DNA of 64,000 nt, taken from positions 146,544,583-146,608,582 of the forward strand of contig NC_071390.1 of the NCBI RefSeq assembly GCF_022682495.2, given 5' to 3'. A program made the translations under genes and the position numbers. Source of the stretch: Desmodus rotundus. Taxonomy: Eukaryota > Chordata > Mammalia > Chiroptera > Phyllostomidae. This document shows, one piece after another, positions 58,701 through 64,000 of this stretch; the stretch's first letter is position 1, and every line of letters starts with the position of its first letter. The notes below the pieces were generated by a model. That model did not search any database. It saw nothing but the letters and a program-made list of their open reading frames with translations, and was not told the origin of the DNA.

Positions 58701-60722
58701 TATTTATTTTTATTTTTCTTTAAATATATTTATTGATTATACTATTACAGTTGTCCCATCCCCCCCTCACTCCACTCCATCCTGCCCACCCCCTCCCTCC
58801 CACATTCCCCCCCTATAGTTCATGTCCATGGGTCATACTTATAAGTTCTTTGGCTTCTACATTTCCTATACTATTCTTACTCTCCCCCTGTCTATTTTCC
58901 ACCTATCATCTATGCTACTTATTCTCTGTACCTTTCCCCCCCTCTCCCCCTCCCACTCCCCTATTGACAACCCTCCATGTGATCTCCATCTCTATGGTTC
59001 TGTTCCTGTTCTAGTTGTTTGCCTCGTTTGCTCTTGTTTTTGTTTTAGGTGTGGTCATTAATAACTGTGAGTTTGCTGTCATTTTTACTGTTCCTATTTT
59101 TGATCTTCTTTTTCTTAGGTAACTCCCTTTAACATTTCATATAATAAGGGCTTGGTGGTGATGAACTTCTTTAACTTGACCTTATCTGAGAAGCACTTGA
59201 TCTTCCCTTCCATTCTAAATGATAGCTTTGCTGGATACAGTAATCTTGGATGTAGGTCCTTGCCTTTCATGACTTGGAATACTTCTTGCCAGTACCTTCT
59301 TGCCTGTAAGGTCTCTTTGGAGAAATCAGCTGACAGTCTTATGGGAAGACCTTTGTAGGTAACTGTCTCCTTTTCTCTTGCTGCTTCTAAGATTCTCTCC
59401 TTCTCTTTCATCTTGGGTAATGTAATTATGATATGCCTTGGTGTGTTCCTCCTTGGGTCCAGCTTCTTTGGGACTCTCTGAGCTTCCTGGACTTCTGGAA
59501 GTCTATTTCCTTTGCCAGACTGGGGAAGTTCTCCTTCATTATTTGTTCAAATAAGTTTTCAATTTTTTGTTCTTCCTCTTCTCCTTCTGGCACCCCTAGA
59601 ATTCAGATGTTGGAACGTTTCAAGATGTCCTGGAGGTTCCTAAGCCTCTCCTCATTTTTCCAAATTCTTGTTTCTTCATTATTTTCTGGTTGGATGTTTC
59701 TTCCTTCTGGTCCACACCGTTGATTTGAGTCCCAGTTTCCTTCGCCTCACTATTGGTTTCCTGTACATTTTCCTTTGTTTCTCTTAGCATAGGCTTCATT
59801 TTTTCATCTGGTTTTCGAACAGATTCAACCAATTCTGTGAGCGTCTTGATAACCAGTGTTTTGAACTGTGCATCCGATAGGTTGGCTATCCCTTCCTTGC
59901 TTAGTTGTATTTTTTGTGGAGCTTTGAAGTGTTCTGTCATTTGGGCCTTTTTTTTTTTTTTTTTTTTTTTTTTTGTCTTGGCGTGTCTGTTACTGTAAGG
60001 GGCGGAGCCGTAGGTGTTCCCGCTGGCGGTGTAACGCTGGTCGCTGCGCTGTGACACTGTACGTGGGGGAGGGGCCGAGAGGGAGCAATGGCGCCTGCTC
60101 CACTCTCCTCCAGATTTCAATCTTTCACTCCGATACCCACAATCAAACTGGGCCCCTATGGTGCTGGTTCCCGAGTGGGTGGGCTTGTGCATGCTGTAGG
60201 CCCCTGTGGGTCTCTCCAATGACCTCTCCTGTGAGGCTGGGAGTCTCTCCTGCTGCTGCCCCAACCCCCATGGGCGTTTTCAATCAGAGGTTTGAGGCTT
60301 TATTTCCCCGCGCTGGAGCTCTGGGTTGCTAGGTCTGCTTTGCTCCCCGCCGTTTGTCCGGTTTATCTGTGCGTGAATGTGGGGCCGCAGGGTGCTACCC
60401 ACCTCTCTGCCTGCCCCGTTCTCCTCCACTCTGAGTCTGGCCCTCTCAGTTTATCTGTGCGCAAATGTGGGACTGTAGGGTCTGCTAGTGGTCAGACTGC
60501 CTGCCCTGTTCATCCCACACTCTGCCAGTCTCGGTCCCGCCACGGCAACGCGAGTCCTCTCCGCCCTGGCTGCCCGTCTCTGCCCCTCCTACCGATCTGG
60601 ATGAATGTTTATTTTTTATTTCCTTGGTGTCGGACTTCCTTGCTGTTCGATTTTCTGTCAGTTCTGGTTGTGCGAGGAGGCGCAGTGTGTCTACCTACGC
60701 CGCCATCTTGGTTCTCTTCAAT
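58690..60722 (-). mobile_element. ORF1-only half-L1 element (HAL1-type), copy B
   Basis: On the - strand it starts near 60722 (gaagagaaccaagatggcgg), has a 0.75-kb CpG-rich 5'UTR and an A-rich run (59949-59974). A nearly intact ORF1 (59940-59115) follows. The tail of about 400 bp is purine- and G-rich on the - strand and ends ataatcaataaatatattt near 58720. ORF2 is absent. It shares its 5' start, ORF1 and tail with copy A, at roughly 90 percent identity by eye over the ORF1 end. It interrupts the old L1 seen at 57480-58700 and 60740-61060. Confidence 0.87.
59115..59940 (-). pseudogene. ORF1 of half-L1 copy B, nearly intact
   Basis: The start ATG is 59938-59940 (MTEHFKAPQKIQLSKEGIAN). The region up to about 59620 is open. 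A stop after RSNI and a frameshift between 59620 and 59411 interrupt it. The C-terminal domain (MKEKERILEAAREKETVTYK and later RRYWQEVFQVMKGKDLHPRL) then runs to KGVT-stop at 59115-59117. About 275 residues in total. It lacks part of the long coiled coil of full L1 ORF1p. The best preserved of the three ORF1-only copies. Confidence 0.85.
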
Positions 60723-60739
60723 TTTTTTTTTTTTTTTAA

Positions 60740-61060
60740 CTATATAATTCAGAGATCTCACTTTGGTTGCATGTCTGAAGGAAATGAAATCACTATCTTA
60801 AAGATATATCTGCACCCCTTGCAGCATTGTGTTCATTGCAGTATTATTCACAATAGCAAAATATGGGCAGTACTTAAAGGTCATCAATGGGTCAGTGGAT
60901 AAAAAAGATGTGGTATACATAAAATGGAATAATATTCAGCCATAAAAAGGAAGTCCTGTCATTTGTGACAACAAAGATGAACCTGGAAGTCCTGCTAAGT
61001 GAAATTAGTGAAAGACAAACACTGTGTGATTTCACTTACACGTGCAAGCTACAAAAGCTG
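60740..61060 (+). mobile_element. old L1 3' region (right part)
   Basis: The text gaaggaaatgaaatcactatc, ttcattgcagtattattcac, ggaataatattcagccata and gtgaaagacaaacactgtg is standard L1 ORF2 3' end. It continues the L1 interrupted at 58700. Confidence 0.85.
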
Positions 61061-61064
61061 AGCT

Positions 61065-61265
61065 CCCCCCGACTGGTGTGGCTGAGCTGGTTGGGGGGGT
61101 GTTCTGCAAAGCAAAAGGTTACCAGTTTGATTCCTGGTCAGGGCACATGCCTGGGTTGCAGATTTGGTCCCTGGTTGGGGTGTATGAGAGGCAACCCATA
61201 AATGTTTCTCTCTCTGTCTCTCTTTCTCTCTCTCTGAAAGTAAAAATAATAAAATCTTTTAAAAA
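61065..61265 (+). mobile_element. VES-type SINE
   Basis: The head ccgactggtgtggctgagctgg has the A-box-like motif, and ggttaccagtttgattcctggtc carries the B box. The body gggtgtatgagaggcaacc and a (TC)n tail follow. Moderately diverged. Confidence 0.85.
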
Positions 61266-61275
61266 TTTTAGTTAA

Positions 61276-61664
61276 GAAAGCCGTGGAAAAACCCTCAGGC
61301 CCCAATCTCCTATGTACTGGAGGAAGATGTGACTAAAAGGAAAGACAGTAGGCAGACAAGCTCTGGCAGACCCTTCTCATGGGGAAGTGAAGAGGCTATG
61401 CCCTACACAATGTGACTTCCAAACACTCTCCTTCACTCAGCTTGGGGAAATCTCACCGCAGGCCTGGAGGAAAAGGATGCAGATCCATGGGACCAGGGGC
61501 TTGCCTACATAATGCCCTTGCCCAGACTTGGTGTGGCTTAGCTGGTGTTTCCAATTTCGTGAAGGAATTGCAAAATTTTTAAACATTTAATTTAGCTAAA
61601 TATACATCCTCAAGAAATTTTTAGGCGATTGAAGTGATTAACTTGAGAAACAATGGCTCTCCTT
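61276..61664. other. unassigned stretch between SINE and EIF3E pseudogene
   Basis: About 390 bp with text like ccctcaggccccaatctcc and gaaatctcaccgcaggcctgg. It looks repeat-derived, but I cannot name a family. No coding potential. Confidence 0.5.
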
Positions 61665-63172
61665 TTCCTTGGCAAGAAGGTGGAGTACGACTTGACCACT
61701 CACACTGCACACTTCTTGGATGGGTATCTAGTCTTTCCATCACTTGAGTTTCTCTCTGTAAAAGGATGTATAATGAAAAATAATTATTACAAGGAAAATT
61801 GGGTCTTCTTAGTGATACGAACATGGTAGACTGTGCTATGGGTGTATACAAAAACCTTTATGCTGATGATATTCCTCATGCTTTGAGAGAAAAAAGAACT
61901 GCAGTTGTTGCACAACTGAAACAGCTTCAGGCAGAAACAGAACCAATTGGGAACACGTTTGCAGATCCAGAAACTACAAGGTGAATGCAGTCAACCTGGG
62001 ACAGTCAGGTGCTGTTTGACTACCTGGCAGACGAGCATGGTTTCAGGCAAGCATATTTAGATATGCTCTACAGGTCTACAAAGTTCCAATATGAAAGTGG
62101 GAATTACTCTGGAGCAGCAGAACATCTTTACTTCTTTAGAGTGTTGGTCCCAGGAACAGGCAGAAATGCTTTGAGTTCATGATGGGGGGAACTGATCTCC
62201 GCAACTGAATGCAGAATGGGGATGCAGCTGTGAAAAGACCTGACACAACTGAAAGGGCCACAGATAATTCTGTGAGGGCCACACTCTCGTCTCTTTGGCA
62301 AACAGGCTCATTCACCCACCTCTGTTCTTTTTGACCACCCCAAAGAGCACAATGACATAAACGATCTTTTCCTTTACTACCCACAGTATCTTAATGCAGT
62401 TCGGACAAGGTGTCCACATATTCTTCACTCTATGACTACAGCAGTCATAATTAAGAAAGATGTTCAAAAGCACCAGCAGATGCTAAAAGGTCTAGTCAAA
62501 GTCACTCAACAGGAGTCTTACACATACAAAGACCCAATTACAGAGTCTGTTGAAGGCTTATATGTAAACTTTGACTTTGATAGAGCTCAGCAAAAGCTGA
62601 GGCAATATGAATCTGTGCTTTAAATGACTTCTTCCTGGTGGTTTGTCCTGGGGATTTTATTGAAAATACCCAGCTCTTCATATTTGAGACTTCTTGTCGC
62701 ATTGCCCAGTGTGTCAGCATTAATGTGGTGACAGATAAACTGAACGTGACTCCAGAGGAGCTGAAAGGCAGATTGTAAATTTGATTAAGAATGCAAGACT
62801 GGATGCCAAAAATGGTTCTAAATTAGTCATGTGGTTACGGGTAACACTGCAGTCTCACCCTATCAGCAAGGGATTGAAAAGACCACAAGCCTTTCATTTA
62901 GAGGCCAGATGTTGGCCATGAGTATTGAGAAGAAACTTAATCACAATAGTAGGTCAGATGCTCCTAACAGCTCAACTCAAGACTCTGGCTTCTACTGAAG
63001 AACTGTAAAAAAAGATGAAAAAACTACAAAGGAAAGGCGAAATAGAAAAACCATTATACAGAGGGTGACATGCATTTTAGAAACAACACATTGAGTAAAA
63101 GTTCTGGGGAATTTGAGTAAAATTGGCTCTGTTTCATTAAAAGAAAAGAAAAAAGGAAAGAAAAGAAAAGAG
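61665..63172 (+). pseudogene. EIF3E: EIF3E processed pseudogene
   Basis: This intronless text follows translation initiation factor 3 subunit E. From 61677 it aligns with EYDLTT at the N-terminus, then [38 protein letters not shown], and [19 protein letters not shown]. The C-terminal [12 protein letters not shown] is at 62996-62998. The initiator ATG is changed to AAG. A TGA at 61982 splits the frame, and a stop follows NALSS near 62180; further indels follow. The 3'UTR resembles that of EIF3E and ends in an A-rich tail (about 63138-63172). A dead mRNA copy made by L1 machinery. Confidence 0.9.
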
Positions 63173-63173
63173 G

Positions 63174-64000
63174 GAGAGAAGATGGCAGCCAAGTAGGTGG
63201 AAGCTGAGTCCACTTGCTCTTGCCCCCAACTTGGATACTTAGCTGATCTTCTGACAAACCGATCATTCAACGGAACCTTGACTGATATGACATTTGGAAG
63301 CCAAGGAGTACAAAAGACACTTCACAACAGGCAATAAGTAGATTTTATAGGTTGAAGGGAAATAACTTGTGCTTGGCGCCTGTAGCTGCAGAGAACCTAG
63401 TCAAAAATCACAGCTTTGTGGCTCCCTCCCCTCCCAGGGCAGAGAACCCCCAGATCCAGGCTGGGAGTGACTTGGATACACAAAGTTGTGGAGATCCAGG
63501 CTACGTACACACACAGCAAACATCACCCCCATAGGTGCAATGGCAAACTCCAACCAGGAGAGTGCCAGAGAGAGGGAGTCTATCTACACCTGGGTCGGGT
63601 AGAGGAGGCAGGCTGTGGGCAGACATTACTGTGAGAGACTTTTGGCTTTTGGGGGGAGGTGGTGTGTGTGAGGAAAGCCAGACAGTGACTCAATGCTGTG
63701 GTGGGAATGGCCAGAGAGACTTTTTAAAAGGGGAGCTGAGGCATGCTGGGCAGGGACCCCATGTGCATCTGCCTTACCAGCAAGGGGAAAGGATTGAGGA
63801 CACAATTTGCTCCCACTGAGCTGGGCAGAGAAATCAGAAAGGTGAACGGAGACGGTATTTCTTGGCCCTAGCCCGGCACAGCTGGCAGGCCGAAGGCTGC
63901 GCAGAGTGGAGAGTTTGGGACTGTGTCTGCTGTGAGGGCAGTGGCTGGGAACTGGACAGGTGGGAGTGGAGCACCTGAGATTATTTACAGCCAGACAGAG
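63174..64000 (+). mobile_element. L1 5'UTR, continues past window end
   Basis: Text starting gggagagaagatggcagccaa resembles the start of an L1 5'UTR with an AAGATGGC motif. The following 0.8 kb is GC-richer and CpG-containing (e.g. gggcagcgaag-like and cggcacagctggcaggccg), typical of L1 promoters. It directly follows the A tail of the EIF3E copy. ORF1 is not reached before the window ends, so full length or truncation cannot be judged. Confidence 0.7.

Noticed and set aside
1..64000. CRISPR array, bacterial operon or integrated phage
   Set aside because: No spaced direct repeats, no dense gene packing and no phage genes; all features are mammalian.

Overview
The window looks like mammalian nuclear DNA, most likely from a bat. 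It is AT-rich, its genes are split by canonical GT-AG introns, and it is full of L1 retroposons. It carries tRNA-derived SINEs whose heads and (TCTC)n-rich tails match the VES family typical of bats, plus a complete mariner DNA transposon. I cannot name the species.

One real host gene is present. WAC (WW domain-containing adaptor with coiled-coil) lies on the + strand from 10771 to about 52975. Eleven coding exons join in frame without a break and correspond to exons 4-14 of the usual 14-exon gene. They encode 555 residues: the WW domain (18459-18574), a long Ser/Pro/Thr-rich middle, and a C-terminal coiled coil (48168-49688). The TGA at 49686-49688 is followed by a 3'UTR of about 3.3 kb with several AATAAA signals. 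The first ~92 residues must be encoded upstream of position 1.

Layout. Positions 1-10770 are intron: a near-complete, 3'-clipped young L1 on the - strand (1-4890) nested in an older - strand L1 (4893-~6690), then a SINE and a probable solo LTR. The introns between 10878 and 49618 hold a 1361-bp mariner with intact inverted repeats (14780-16140), a MER20 copy, an RPS13 processed pseudogene, two Tigger-like copies, a mariner remnant, several SINEs and two half-L1 (HAL1-type, ORF1-only) elements. Downstream of WAC (52976-64000) I see no host coding gene. That stretch holds L2-like and L1 remnants, a third ORF1-only element (58690-60722, - strand), SINEs, an EIF3E processed pseudogene (61665-63172) and the 5'UTR of a further L1 that runs off the window end (63174-64000).

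The most interesting signal is the set of ORF1-only L1 derivatives. Three share an L1-like 5'UTR beginning near a CAAGATGG motif and a single decayed ORF1. Two of them also share a G-rich 3' tail with no ORF2. This matches the known half-L1 concept, so the lineage here may be new but the type is not. I found no evidence for a wholly undescribed system.
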